From positions 189,455,174 through 189,519,173 of the forward strand of contig NC_079147.1 of the NCBI RefSeq assembly GCF_945859685.1: a stretch of 64,000 nt of DNA. Reading direction: 5' to 3'. Within the stretch, counting starts at the first letter, position 1; each line of letters starts with the position of its first letter. Below, piece after piece: positions 34,935-47,354 of this stretch. Source of the stretch: Eupeodes corollae. Taxonomy: Eukaryota > Arthropoda > Insecta > Diptera > Syrphidae. The position numbers were made by a program, and so were the translations under genes. The notes beneath the pieces were generated by a model that was given only the letters and a program-made list of their open reading frames with translations, was not told the DNA's origin and did not search any database.

Positions 34935-36290
34935 TTAAATGAAATAAAATAAAATGACTATCTTTTAGAGACTGTAATGAAATAAAAGATATCAGTTGAT
35001 TTTGAATAGTTAAAAATTCTGTTTTCTCAGCAATCAATGGACACACATTCTTTGATATCTTTAGCGATAAGTCATCCTTAATAAAATAAAAGTTATTAAA
35101 TTTTTCTTCAAAACGGAAATTAAATCAATCAAATCCAAAAAAATATAAAACAGGAACAAAATTGGAATATTTTTGACCACCCAGAAGTTAACGATAAATC
35201 CACTCAACAGAATTTTGCGGTAGCTTCTTTTTCAATTGTATATTGTTATTATTTGAGTTTAAATTACTTGACTTATCATCATTTATTTGTATTTTTAATA
35301 TTCGATCAAAAATTTCATCTTAAAGATTTATGAGCATGATCTCTGTGATGTAAATTATTGTTTATTTTTTTTGAGAATTAATCATAAAAACACATCATCA
35401 CCCGGATGCCATTTTTGATTTGCTAAGAATTTTTGTTCTTCTTCGAAAAATACAAAAATAAACAGATCAAAACTTCGTGTGAAGGACGTTAAGATTCTAA
35501 ATTATCACTACCATCGATTGGATTGGCTCAAGAGCATAGTAAAAGAGGTGCTTGACCGAAAGATAGATTGAAGTTTTATTAGTGCTGATGATGATGATGA
35601 TGGTGTATTCATACTGATGAAGATTGAGTTGATGTTGTTAAACGAAATAACAATTTATCGATTGATGTTATTCTTGGTGGATCTTTTTTTTGAGACTAAT
35701 GACTGTTTCTGTGTTTATTGAAGTTTGAATGATTAATGCATTGGGCTTCGATAAGAAAAACAACAAAAAATTAAACGTTGGTTAAAAGCGGGACTTAAGC
35801 AAAAGTTCATTCATTTGAGGAATGCGTTTATAGTCATTTTATGAATTGAAGAGGGATTTGTTTAACTGGGTCAGAAAAAAGGTTATGCTTTGAAAAGGGA
35901 GTATGAATTTTATACGGAATGCAAGAAAGGGAGTGATAAACAAAATTGGTGAAATAATATTTAGTGCAATTAACCAATAGTCCTAGGACTCATTTTGAAA
36001 TGGAAATTAACTGGCAAAGAATTCAATTATTAAATCGCTTATTTTAAGAGATTTTTTGTATACCCCGTTCTTAGCTGAGTATTCCGTTTTATTCGATTAA
36101 AACGGACGTTTTTGAGGACTGTTTCAAGTTAGCAAACCTTATTATACCAGGACTCTTCATCAAGTTTATAAAATCTTGCATAATAACAACTCAAAGTCAA
36201 TAATATCTTGGGAATTTTTTTTTGTTTGAGAAAAACACAATATGTAGCTTTTTATTTAATATTAAAAATTGAAGCTTAGTAGTAGTATTT
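34935..36290. other. AT-rich spacer, no gene seen
   Basis: No open stretch above 60 codons. A short GATGAT run lies near 35590. No transposon similarity was recognised. Confidence 0.5.
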
Positions 36291-36294
36291 AATT

Positions 36295-36480
36295 TTGATA
36301 CAACCCAGACTGATAATTTCCCATTCGTGGCTGCGTCCAGATTTTTCTTAAAATTTAACAATGTTAATAACACAATTTTGTGAAAGATAAAAAAGAAGTT
36401 TAAAGTAAATATCTAACGTTTTTCTATAGAACTTGAGTCGAAAAACGTTTTCTTGAAAGTGAGTTTTTTTAGGTTTTCGT
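36295..36480 (-). repeat. Family A repeat fragment
   Basis: CAACCCAGACTGATAATTTCCCAT-type sequence (36303-36328) matches the right terminus of family A as seen at 51131 (CGACCCTCACTGATAACTTC). It is followed by a decayed tandem unit with ACTTGAGTCGAAAAACG. The orientation is the same as the copy at 51123-51890. Confidence 0.5.
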
Positions 36481-36649
36481 GCTTTGTAAAAAAGGTTGAA
36501 TTTTTTAAAAAATTAACTAATATCTAATAAGATCTAATAAGTATTGATTTCAGTATTTGTTTTGTTCACAATATTTTTTGTCGAAAACATTTTTATATTT
36601 TGGAGCCAATACAGAGTCTTATCATCCTAGCAAGTCAGTGTTTTGAATC

Positions 36650-37560
36650 CGTGCACTGTCGTAAGGTTGCCAAAGAGTGGCAAAGGCCCACTCATGACTA
36701 TATCCTCATTGACTTCTTCCAGGGTTATTAGATCAGTAGTTGCCATTGGTGTTCACTCAGTCTTTGAGTGGGATTGCCCAAAGAATGCCTTAAATCTCTT
36801 TATCATCCTGGGCGGGGAGGTATTCGGTGACGAACTTGTATTTCTCGATTTTTTTTAGGGGTTTCTTGGTTGGTTATTGGTTGTCTTTCTGTCGTCCGTT
36901 GGTGTTTGTAGTCAATGTCTTTAACCAATGCAGCTGGAACTATTTGCTCAGATGTAGCTTTTCCCTCTCCGTTGAAGTATTGAAATTTCGGCCAATAAAC
37001 CTCCCAACAATCATCTCAGCGTTTCATTTTTTCGCGTCGTATGGATTTGTCACTAATTATTCTTGCCTTGCCATGTTTAACCTTGCTCTCCAGGACCGTC
37101 ATGACGCTGTCCTGTGTGTCTACTCTACAGTCTCTGGGTTGAGTGGAGAGGTATTGGTTCTGGGTAAACGTCCAAGAGTCCGATGATTGGTTCGTGCTCA
37201 TTGTCAGTTTGTGCACTAGACATTGGTGGGTTAACTTCTCTTTTTAGCGAGCATTTTAATTCAAGGAAGGCCCTAGCATTACGCATCCGTTCCAGTTCTG
37301 TCATGTCGTCCCATTTCGATTATGCCAACTTCTTTATCGTCCTTTTACAATTGGAGATCGTACTCTGACTTTGGTTGGAGCTAGCAACCAAGCAATTGGT
37401 AGTGACACAGTCAACATCAATTCTTCCTTATGCTAGCATTATATCCCATGTCAAGTTCGAAAAAGTGGTTGAATAAGAGGGTCTCCTCTTCTTCTGTCAA
37501 GCTCATGTTCCTGTTCAAGTTCCCGTGGTTATCCATTTTCTTTTTAAGAACTTAGCTTAC
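36650..37560 (-). pseudogene. Possible LINE ORF1-like remnant (antisense)
   Basis: On the minus strand the sequence begins MDNHGNLNRNMSLTEEEET near 37530. It includes an ~80-codon open stretch with MTELERMRNARAFLELKCSL and MSSAQTDNEHEPIIGLL. It ends with LVKDIDYKHQRTTERQ and LEEVNEDIVMSGP. Part of it (36660-36960) is repeated, diverged, at 38768-39045. Charged, helical N-terminal and linker segments of this kind occur in LINE ORF1 proteins, but no zinc knuckle is visible, so this is an inference from repetition and context. Confidence 0.35.
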
Positions 37561-37754
37561 TGGATAAATGCTGGGCTCCAAAAATTGTAAATCTCTAAGT
37601 GGAAAAAGAAAAAGAAGAAAAAGAGATTTATTATTCTTCCAGAGTATCGAGGGAAAACTATTGTTTGTCACTAGCGACTTCTTCTCCCGATATTAAAATC
37701 TAGAGCCGCAGTGAATTCTACCCACAGATTGGTGAAAATCCTCAACGCCGTGTA

Positions 37755-39562
37755 GCTAATGGATTAAAGATGTGTCATATAAACGCTCAGAGTCGATAGA
37801 AAGTTTAGTTGTGGGGGGTTGCCGCTTTATTTGTGCGTGGCGGGCCAGATTTAAGATTATTTTAAAAGGCATGTTCAAATTAAAAGACCTCTCGTTAGGC
37901 ATACGACTCCGTCTTGGTTGAATAGCAACATATCTGCTCCGTTGTCTCGACGAGATGCCGCCTACAGTCAATAGAAACGTTACAAACTAGAACACTTCCA
38001 CAAATTGTATTGCAGACTGCGTAATCAAGTCGTAATGGTCAGAACTGAAAAAAGACTTTATTATGAAAATTAACTTAGTTCTTTAACCTCTGGCAACAAA
38101 TTATGGGAAAACCTTCGTGAAATTGGTATTGCCAAACAATCTAAAAAGCATGTTGGTTACGTCGATTGTGATGACCTCAACGAAAAGTTTACGTCCATGT
38201 CCTTAAACGTTGCTTCACCCGTTCATTCTCTTACTGAGGAGGAATGAACTGCTATCAACAGCCTTCTGGCCACACCAAATGGACATTAAGATCTTGAGAC
38301 TACTGCTTCCACATATATTGCGCTATATAACCTATATATTTAACAGCATATTGACTACTTCCGAGTTTTCTTTAGAATGGAAGGAGGCTAAAATTATTCC
38401 CATGCTCAAAAAGCAAACATAAACTGAATTTCAGCCGAATGCCATTCTTCCGTTACTTTCGAAGGTGTTTAAAAAAAACTATTCTGGGGCAAATCAAAAA
38501 ATATCTTACAATCAAGAACCTTTTAAGTAATTTGAAGTCTGGTTTTCGACCTAAGCGCAGATGCAAATCCGCCTTACTTTTTGTAAATAATGAAATAGGA
38601 ATGGCAAGGGACAGTGATCATGTTACATTGCTAACACTGTTAGATTATTCAAAAGCTTTTGATACTGTTAACCATTCAATTCTTTGTAGAAAGCTGCTAA
38701 GGGTTTTCCTAAGAGTCCTGTGAGCTTGTTGTTTCGGGTCTCAGCAGTAGGCAACAATGCGTTGTGGCCGTAAGGTTGCCAAAAGCGGCGGATGTCTACT
38801 CGTGACTACTTCCTCATTAACTTCTTCCAGGATTCATAGCATCAGTAGTTCATTGGTCCTCCAAGTGCAAGTGTAATTGTGAAAGTCGTTCCTGTTTTTG
38901 GGATGCTTAAATCTTCTTAGCCCTTTTTGAGGTTCTCGTCGATGGTTGCATGTTAATAATTTTGTCGGTTTGTCTTTCTGTCATTCGTCGGTGGTCGTGT
39001 TCATAGTTAATGTCTTTAACTACTACAGCTGGATCAATTTGCCTAATTCTTCGTAGAAAGCTGCTAATTAACTTTGGGTTTTCTTTAGAGTCCTGTGAGA
39101 TTGTTGTTTCGGGTCTCAGCGGCAGGGAACAATTCGTAGTGGCTAATGGATACTCGTCCACATTTCTCAATGTTTTGAGTGGAGTGCCGCAGGGATCTAT
39201 CCTTGGACCAATCTTCTTTTCACTTTACAAAAATTAGTTACCACAAGTTGTTAAACATTGTTTAGTTCATCTTTATGCTGAGGATGTGCAGCTCCTGATA
39301 AGTCGACCTCTTGGGGCTAAAAATGATGGATGATGAAATCATCCAAACACAACAACCTGCAATCTATACGATAAGCTGAATTTCCCTCATTCAACAAGTT
39401 CCTTTGCTTTAATATTACCCCGATACAATTTTCTAAATACTGAGCTGCAATTTTGTATTAATATTGTACGCCTTTGAAACTCTCTGCCCATTGCTATGAG
39501 AAGAATAAGAAGCATAAGTAGAATACAATTTTTAATTTTCAACTATTTGACAAATAATTGAT
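37755..39562 (+). pseudogene. Jockey-superfamily LINE, endonuclease start to RT C-terminus, rearranged
   Basis: GLKMCHINAQS near 37762 resembles the start of the endonuclease domain. A deletion follows, then RHTTPSWLNSNISA and HKLYCRLRNQVVMVRTEKRLY (37900-38060), TEFQPNAILPLLSKVFKK near 38420-38480, LSNLKSGFRPKRRCKSALL near 38525 and LTLLDYSKAFDTVNHSIL near 38630 (motif A). After a 278-bp insertion flanked by repeats come VVSGLSGREQFVVANGYSS, LSGVPQGSILGPIFF near 39175 (motif B) and VHLYAEDVQLLISRPLG near 39265 (motif C, YAED). A deleted thumb precedes the C-terminal LPRYNFLNTELQFCI and LPIAMRRIRSISR, ending near 39562. Confidence 0.8.
38768..39045 (-). repeat. 278-bp insertion in the LINE RT, flanked by ~90-bp direct repeats
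   Basis: The inserted segment matches 36660-36960 (GTAAGGTTGCCAAA, TCCTCATTAACTTCTTCC, TTGTCTTTCTGTCATTCG). It reads on the minus strand as VVVKDINYEHDHRRMTERQ. The flanking host LINE sequence is duplicated, diverged: 38680-38767 and 39046-39142 both start ATTCTT-GTAGAAAGCTGCTAA and include TTGTTGTTTCGGGTCTCAGC. The flanks are too long for an ordinary target-site duplication. Confidence 0.7.
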
Positions 39563-39569
39563 GTTAAAT

Positions 39570-41185
39570 TTCTTTTTCTTTATATAAATATGTAAATAGA
39601 AGTCTTAGTTGTATAATTTGTATTCGTATTCTGAAATTAATGTAAAGGCTTGCAACACTTTATAAGACTCATGTCCTTCCTTGTAAGCGATTTTTGAAAA
39701 AAAAAAATATATAAAATACTAATGTTGTTGTTTGATAGGTTGGGTCCCTTCAGTATTTTGTGTCCTTTGCCGCTCAGCCGAGTGTCATCCAGTTGACCAA
39801 TGCTGCACTTGCTTTTGATTTATAAATTCAGTTATTCTAACTACCCCCTCAAGTTTTCTAAAAGTGCTTTTTGCATGATTTTATCTAATAAACTACTGAA
39901 TTTATTTCAAGTCAATGTCTTTGCGGGTTCTTGAGATAACATTTTATATTTATATCAAAAAAGGTTCCCAAACGCCCGCACGTGCAGACGTACCAACATA
40001 TTTTAACATCTTTCTTTGTTTTCGGAGTATTTGGGGTCCGTCACTACTTTTTTTTTTAAATTGCTTTGATAAACGCAAAGAAACCTCAATATTTTTTAAG
40101 CTGTGTCTGCATATTTACAGTTATTATATGAAAAATAATTTGTTTAAAGTAAATACCTCTGCTGGGCTGGTTCTTGATATTCATATGTCAAATCTTAAAA
40201 TTCTCAAACCTAACTTCGATATTGCTCTTACAAGAAATAGTTATGTGTCAAAATTAACACTTTTCCCCATACAATCTCATATGAATTATATCATTGAAAT
40301 GCTATAAAACAGTTAGTTTTTTACGACTTTCTTGATACTTAATGCAAAACTTTTACACATAACATTTAATTCGTTTTGGTGTCCTTGCACCGAATGTATC
40401 TCATTTACACAGTTTATCGTTTTTTATTTTAATCTCAAGCATTAAATTTCATTTACAACCAAGAACAACCAATAAATAAGAGGCCAATTAATTCATCGTG
40501 TAAAAGATTATCTTGATCAATTAATAAATATAAATATAATATTTTAAGTCTCTTACAAGCAAAAAATGCATTAAGTTAAAATTGTTTAAATATTTCTCTT
40601 CCAAATCGATTTGAACTGAAAAATTCAAGATCACAGAGCAAGGATATTTCCTCTTATGCATACCTGCATAAATTGAAATTGTTAATAAATATTCAATAAT
40701 TATTTTCCCATTGCAAAATACAACTTCATATTTTTACAAGGTAGAAGTTTTTTTATATTTTTATTTGTAATTCAATGAAAACTTGTTTTTTGTGTAGATG
40801 CGGATTGAAAAAATTAATAGAATTTTATACTTTACTGTGCACATAAACTACTGCTGCTAAATTGTCATGTATTTTCCGATTAACTTAGCAACACGAATAG
40901 AACAACTACAAACTATACAACAAAAAATCAATGTTAACAATAAATTTCAAAATCTAATTAAAATTAAACTTTGAAGGCGAGAATTATTTTAAAAATAATT
41001 AAAGCCGACAATATTGGAAGATAAACATAATAATGTAAGCTAAGGTTTGTGCATACATACATACATATCTGAGTTTTAAACGTACACACCAAATGCAACG
41101 ATACTTACATATACCAATAGACAAATTGAACTGTGGGATCTATCGGAGGTAAGGGGATAAAATGCAGTTTTATTTCAGAAGACTA
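39570..41185. other. AT-rich spacer with one unassigned 130-codon open stretch
   Basis: The plus strand is open from the ATG at 39915 to 40307 (130 codons). The translation is Phe/Ile/Lys-rich with no motif that I recognise (for example LVLDIHMSNLKILKPNFDIA), and I see no splice context or related copy. It may be chance in AT-rich DNA. The rest holds simple repeats such as CATACATACATAC near 41050. Confidence 0.4.
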
Positions 41186-41189
41186 GTTT

Positions 41190-42446
41190 TAAGGTCCCTA
41201 GAGTCGAAATGAAAGATTTTTAGAAAGATGTTTGTGCTTGCGGGTGTGCGTACGTTTGCGACGTTTTTTTCGTTGCTCATAGCTCAAGAACCAGAAGAAA
41301 TATCGACTTTAAATACATTTTGTTATACAGATAAGGCAGAAAGATGCAGAAAGGGCTCTCAAGAAAATTGCTAAGGGATAACCCTTACGAACCAAAAACG
41401 CTAGATACTTGAATTGAGTTTTATATAATATATTGTAACGTGATATCAAAGAAATATATTTTTTGAAAAAAATCTATTCAAAAAAAAAATTTGTCACCTC
41501 CAAAATTTTACTACTAAAATATGATTTCATCTCCAAAATAATTTTGTGCAACGAAGAATAATGTTTTTCACATCTGATACAATTTTGAGAAAAATCGAAT
41601 TGACAATTTTTTTATAAAAAATAAAAATATAAAAAAAAATTACTCAAAGTTGGTAAAAATTGAATATCGATTCAAAAATCTTTTCAAAAACTTGAAATTT
41701 AGGCTTCAAACTTATTTTATCGTATAAGAAATATAGTTTTAAACATTCATTAAAATTTTGAAAAAAATAGAATTGCAGTTTTTTTACAAAAAATTAAAAA
41801 CCGAAAAAAATTACCAAAAGTAAGTAAAAAATGATTTTCGACTCAAATATCTTTTCAAAAATTTGAGATATTAGTTGACTTTACTTTAATTATTAAAAAA
41901 TATTGTTTTCAACATTCAGTAAAATTTTGAAAATAATCGAATTGAAAGTTTTTTTTACAAAAAATTAAAAACCAAAAAAAAAATTAACAAAAGTTGGTAA
42001 AAGTTGATTTTCGACTCAAATTTCCTTTTAAAAATTGTAGATATTGGCTTTGAACTACTTTTATCTTTCAAAAATTATTGTTGTTAACATTCAGTAGAAT
42101 TTTGAAAAAAAATCCAATTGACAGTTTTTGTACAAAGAATTAAAAACCTAAAAAAAATGTAACAAAAGTTTGTAAAAATTGATTTTCGACTGAAATATCT
42201 TTTCAAAAATTAAAAATATTGGCTTCAAATATATTTTATTTCACAGAAAATATTGTTTTTGATATTCAGTAATTTTCATATAAAAATCCAACAGTCCGTT
42301 TTTTCATAAAAAATAAAATCTACAAAAAATAGTACGCAAATTTTGTAAAAATTGATACGAGTACATATAGACAAACTTTAAGCAAGACAAATCGACAGAC
42401 GGGAAGGGAAGTTATCAGTGTGGGTCGCATCCCAGCCTCTTTTTTA
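41190..42446 (+). repeat. Family A repeat, most complete copy, with ~172-bp tandem units
   Basis: The left part (41190-41520) begins AAGGTCCCTAGAGTCGAAAT and includes GTTGCTCATAGCTCAAGAACC-type sequence. From about 41581 four successive units start with AATTTTG-AAAAAATCGAATTG at 41581, 41754, 41923 and 42098, with a partial fifth at 42271 (period 169-175 bp). Each unit contains GTTGGTAAAA, GATTTTCGACTCAAAT and a TTGGCTTTAAAC-like block. The right terminus is GACAGACGGGAAGGGAAG, TTATCAGTGTGGGTCGCATC, then CCAGCCTC. There is no coding frame. Other copies lie at 5990, 13100, 34790, 36295 and 51123. Confidence 0.85.
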
Positions 42447-42449
42447 CAA

Positions 42450-45400
42450 ATTCTTTTGGTCTCTTTTAAACAAATTTTAAGTACTAAAATAATACTGTAC
42501 TGGGAATTGCGGTGTGTTGATTTCTTAAAATTGTTAGTTTGAAATCTAAACTACATTGGGTTTCTTAGAAAACAATCACAGAATAAGATACAAATCTTCA
42601 GTTCTATACTTCTCCCTCTTTAGGCCAATGAAATTAAGGCTCTAACCACTTTTTTTTTATAGAATTGTTTTCAAATGTTTCCTTACTTTAAAAATGAAAT
42701 ATTTAGTACTTAAAAGTTATACATCTTGGTCGAACAGCATAATTTTAAATTTAGGGCCAATAAAACAAAAAAAATGGAACGAAATTAAATGAATAATTTA
42801 AAGTCGGAATTTCAACTGACAATTAGTTGTTAGATTAATATTTTTGTTAGAAAAAAATTAATATTAAAATTATTCTTAGAAAGTGCATCAAGTTATGAGT
42901 AGGTATTAATATATGTCATTTTACTTTTAAGAAATCCATTGACCCAACAAGGATATCAACGAAATTATTAAGGGTATATTTAATGGATTACAACCTTTTG
43001 GTAATAAGTGCACTACCACAAAATTCTAACGAAAATTACTCTATTTGACAAGCCGATAAATTTATTGACTACTTCAGTAAATTGATCTTTCAACTATTCA
43101 TAACAATAATATATTAATATTCCTTGGAATTGATCGTTTGATATTCAAATCTAACTAAATTTACCCAGAACACAAAACCAATTATTTTTACAGAAGACTT
43201 AGTTTTGAAGTAGGAACACCTTTCCATTTCATCGTGTGAGAAATCAATGCATGTTTTTCGAGAAAATTCAAAAAGTTGAACTATCTTTGTAGTGTCAAGA
43301 ACAAGCATATGAGAAAATATGAACTGATTTTACTTGATCAAGGGGGGGGGGGGTGTCCTCGTACGGGTCATGTTTGTTTTTTTTTTTTCGTAGGAATTCC
43401 CTTAAATTCAAAAATTATCGTATTGCGTTAATGGATATGACCCCTATTATATTTTGAATTATTTATTTTTTGTATATGAAAACAAAATTTTGTATTTTAC
43501 TTACTTAAACTTTTTTGTTTTGAAAAAGAGGAAATATTCGGGTTCTTAAGAAGAAACCTTTATTAAGAGATCATCAATTTCATATTAAGTTGCCTTTAAA
43601 TTCCTTAAACTAGCCTTCAAGTTTATTATTACATTTTTTTGACACACATAAATAGTGAACATTGCAGTTATTTTTACTTGCGACATATAGGAACTATATG
43701 GTATGTTTTGCATTAGTAAACAATTTCGAACTAGAGCTTTTAATCAAATACGAAATTAAGGTTTTCACCCGATTAGCGTAAGGCGTTTTTTCCATTTTTT
43801 AATACGAAAAATAACTGCAGTCCCCAAAAAATATGTTTGGTTAAAACATATTTTAGTATTGCTCCAGAAAAGTACACCTCAAAAATCTTTATTTTGTTAT
43901 AAGTTTTCTCAAGAACTAATGGACCTATTTCAATAATAATCGCTTTCAAGGAAGTGAATGAAGTGCAAGCTCTTTTTGATGATCAAATTGATGATAATTT
44001 TTTATGATCAAAAATTTATTTTTTTTTGTATTTTTACAAAAATATTAATTTTGTTTGACGAAATTTAAAAGTAAAATTTACATGTTTTTATAAGCTCTTT
44101 ATTTAGTGCTTACCAGAAATATTTTTAAGACAAAATTTAACATTTAAAATGACTTTCGAAAAAAGAACATGTTTCTCTAGATTTTTTGAAAATAAATTGG
44201 CATTTAAATTTTTGAGAAAAAATAATTTGCAGGTACATTTTTAAATCTTAAAATATAAAAAATATTTGTAAATAGACTTTTTGGAAAAAATTAGCAAGTT
44301 CTAGCGAACCAGTCGTGCATTTCATTCATTACAAAATTGGGTTTCTGTTGAATACAAAAGATCTTAAAAGATTTTAAAAAATTAAATACCTTTGAAATGA
44401 ATTTGCTTTGGATGCTGTACAACTAATATTTAAACACGAATTTCAATAATATAAATGTCCCAAAAAAGAGCAAAAGTGACACTTTTGTTAAACTAATGGC
44501 TAATTGAAAAAACATAATAAACGGATCATACTTTTTATTAACAAGCTTTGAATTTGCAAGGGACTCAAACACATATTCCTTTGGCTATTGAATTGTAGTT
44601 TATTTTCGTTTCTCTCTTTTTTCGATAAATTATTTCAGTACTCTTTGTGGACTTTTATAAACTTTTTCGTTTTTAAAATATTCTTTAGAAAAATACATTT
44701 TTTTTATAAATTATCTAACAACGGTTTTTCAAAAGAAACGTTTTTTTCGCCATAAACTGCTTTAATGTCTATAAATTAGGAAACCACTATAAAAACAGAC
44801 ATTTTTGAAATTGAAATGAAGCAATGCTTTAATCTTTCATCATCATTTTCAAATTAGTAGAATAACAATGTGTTGTTAATTATTATTTGCTTCTTCATTT
44901 TCAAAACGGTTCACATAGAGACTTCAAATTTGGAAAATAAAGTTTTGAGCCGATTCGCGATAGTTTTTTTTTTTTATTTGTTTAAAACTAAAAATATCAG
45001 AAGTACAAATTTGTTGGTCAAAAATTTGAATTTTCTTAAAAACAAACCGATACATTTTTGTTTATTTTAAAAAATTTAGCTGTCTTCTTTCAATGAAAAA
45101 AAGGAGGCTACCCGCGATAGAACCGTTTTTTGTTTTAATTTTTCCCAAGAACTAATTAACCGATTTCAAACATATTTCTTTTGCACATTTTTTTTCTTGA
45201 TTTTTTTAATATTGCAACTTTATTTTCCAAAATTCGATATTTCAAAAATGGACGTTTGTTAATAAGCTTTAAATAACTACAAATACTTATAAACTATGAC
45301 TGAACAATTTATGTATACAAAACTAATTTTTAAAAAAATAATAGTTTTCAAATACAAATTAAAAAACAAAAAAATGTATGTATTATGACAAATAAAATGG

Positions 45401-45450
45401 CATTTAAATTTTTGAAAACACCTTTTTTTCAGGTATATTTTTAAATTTTA
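42450..45450. other. AT-rich spacer, no gene seen
   Basis: About 3 kb of very AT-rich DNA. Notable points are a run of 12 G at 43342-43353 and a segment at 44175-44250 (GGCATTTAAATTTTTGA, then CAGGTA-ATTTTTAAAT) repeated at 45395-45450, just before the Loa-like LINE. No protein similarity was recognised. A 66-codon open stretch at 44870 is low-complexity. Confidence 0.5.
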
Positions 45451-45564
45451 AATACAGTTAGGTTAGGTTAGGTTATAGTGGCTGTCCAAGATGGAACGGA
45501 CACACTTAGGCCAGTTTAATGGCCCATTGTGATACCATATGAATCTTGAGGCTTCCTCCTAAGC

Positions 45565-46104
45565 TCAATGGAACCAGTTAGAGTCTCTTACGAAACGTGA
45601 GAGGCTGATTATCCCGATATGATTTAGATCGTTTAGATCGTTAAAGAAGAATTCTCCTAGGTAATTCTTGCGTTTTCGAGCTAGAGCAGGGCATGTGCAG
45701 AGAAGATGAAGAACCGTTTCTTCCTCTTCCTCGTCCATACAGCTTCTGCAAAAGTCATTTGAGAATACGCCTAGTTTAATGGCGTGCTTTTCTATTAGAC
45801 AGTGTCCGGTTATGACACCTATTATCGAGCTTATATGCGATCTGCTTAGAGAGAGCAAGCACCTTGAACGTTTTAAATCCAGTGTTGGCCAGATGTTTTT
45901 TGTGGCTTGACACGTGGTGATGTTGGTCCGCATGGTGCCTGCCCTCCTCACAGCGTCTTGCATTAGTAGCAGTTTACAAGTAGCGATTGGTATGCCAGTA
46001 CTTGCCAAACGTGGTAGGATGGGTTGTACTGTACCGTTCCTGGCGAGTTCATCTGCCTTACAGTTACCTGGAATGTCTCTATGGCCCGGCACCCAGCCCA
46101 GCAA
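45565..46104 (-). pseudogene. Loa-like LINE, RNase H end and C-terminal zinc knuckle
   Basis: After the 5-bp frameshift the protein resumes as WVPGHRDIPGNCKADELAR (His 8 and Asp 18, the last RNase H catalytic residues). The tail ends with a CRSCMDEEEEETVLHLLCTC motif, spaced C-x2-C-x10-H-x4-C, a knuckle usual at the end of I/Loa-type ORF2 proteins. The stop is at 45565. The 180-codon stretch is intact. Confidence 0.88.
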
Positions 46105-47354
46105 AGGTGAATATTAAACTGTTGCGCCATCTCCATTAGAGATGATCGACAGTTATGGACTGTTATAGAGTTTGTAGAGACTGAGTCCAGAGATTTGATA
46201 GCGGCCTGGCTGTCGGAGAAAATACGGATATCAGATGTTGATATCACGTTTTCTTTGAGCCAAGACAAGACTTCCTTAATCGCCAAAAGTTCCGCCTGGA
46301 ACACGCTACAATGATTGGGAAGGCGGAATGAGAGACTTAATTTCAGTCGTTCAGAGTACACACCACCACCAACCCCTTCTTTGGTCTTTGAGCCATCTGT
46401 GTAAAAGTGGATTGACTCATCCTCTAAGAATGTCCTATCCTCCCAAAAAGATCTGGTAGGTATAGAAATCTGGAAATTCCTATCGAATTGTAGTTGGGGG
46501 ATGGTGTAGTCTGTGTGCTTTGGAATTGATTCTAAGTACCTTAGAATTACGGAGTGGCCAATGTTGTTATTAGTCCGCTGCGACGAAGCATTGAGGCGGA
46601 TAGCAGAGCTTGCAGCTATTTGTTTACTAAATATGTCAAGAGGTGTAAGGTAGAGCAAGGTGTCCAGTGCCGCAGACGGGGTCGTGCGAAGCGATCCGCT
46701 TATACATAGGCAGGCTGAACGTTGAACTTTATTTAACTTATCCCTGTTTATACTTTTCTCTAAAGCAGTCCACCATACTGCCACACCGTACGTTAAAATC
46801 GGTCTGATTACCGATGTGTATAGCCAATGCGTGATTCTGGGTTGTAAACCCCATTTATTACCAATAGCTTTTTTGCAAGAAAAGAGAGCTACAGTAGCTT
46901 TTTTGACTCTTTCCTGTACGTTGCGTTTCCAATTTAGTTTTTTGTCTAAGACAAGACCTAGGTATTTGGCCTCGTCTGAGAATTTTAATTGGATTCCTTT
47001 AATGTAAGGAGGGTTGACAAATGGAATTTTGTATCTCCTCGAAAATAAGACCAGATCGGTTTTGTGTGGGTTAACACCCAGTCCACACCGATCAGCCCAG
47101 AGTATTAGTCTGTCCAAGGCATTTTGTAAGAGTTCTTTTAGGATATTAAGATGCTTTCCTGAAACTGCTATAGCAACGTCGTCCGCATAGGCTATCACTC
47201 TGAAACCCTCCGCATCCAGACTAGTTAGGATTTCATTAACCACTAGGTTCCAGAGGAGAGGGGATAGAACACCACCTTGCTGTGTCCCTCTACTAACGAA
47301 TCGTCTGCTAGAAGAGTTGCCCAGTTTTGAATTAATTATTCTGCTAGTAAGCAT
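46100..47354 (-). pseudogene. Loa-like LINE RT palm, thumb and most of RNase H
   Basis: A long open stretch starts MLTSRIINSKLGNSS. Motifs are TQQGGVLSPLLWNLVV (residues 24-39), VIAYADDVAIAVSGK (53-67, catalytic Asp pair), KYLGLVLDKKLNWKRN (about 130-145) and RPILTYGVAVWW (184-195). RNase H follows with HFYTDGSKTKEGVGGG (Asp 320), FQAELLAIKEVL (Glu 355) and IRIFSDSQAAIKSL (Asp 381). The true frame is lost after IHLCW by a 5-bp duplication at 46092-46101. The open frame then runs on out of phase to about 45963. Confidence 0.9.

Noticed and set aside
39915..40307. 130-codon plus-strand gene candidate
   Set aside because: The composition follows local AT richness and no motif, homologue or splice context was recognised; kept only as a note in the spacer entry.
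41581..42350. CRISPR-like array of regular repeats
   Set aside because: The units are contiguous diverged ~172-bp tandem repeats without spacers, in insect nuclear DNA.
43342..43353. Run of 12 G as a quadruplex or regulatory site
   Set aside because: A single homopolymer run; it lacks the spaced G-tracts of a quadruplex and is prone to sequencing error.
45457..45475. Telomere-like TTAGG repeat as a telomere relic
   Set aside because: Only three units, located precisely at the 3' end of a LINE and repeated in the second copy; Diptera lack TTAGG telomeres.
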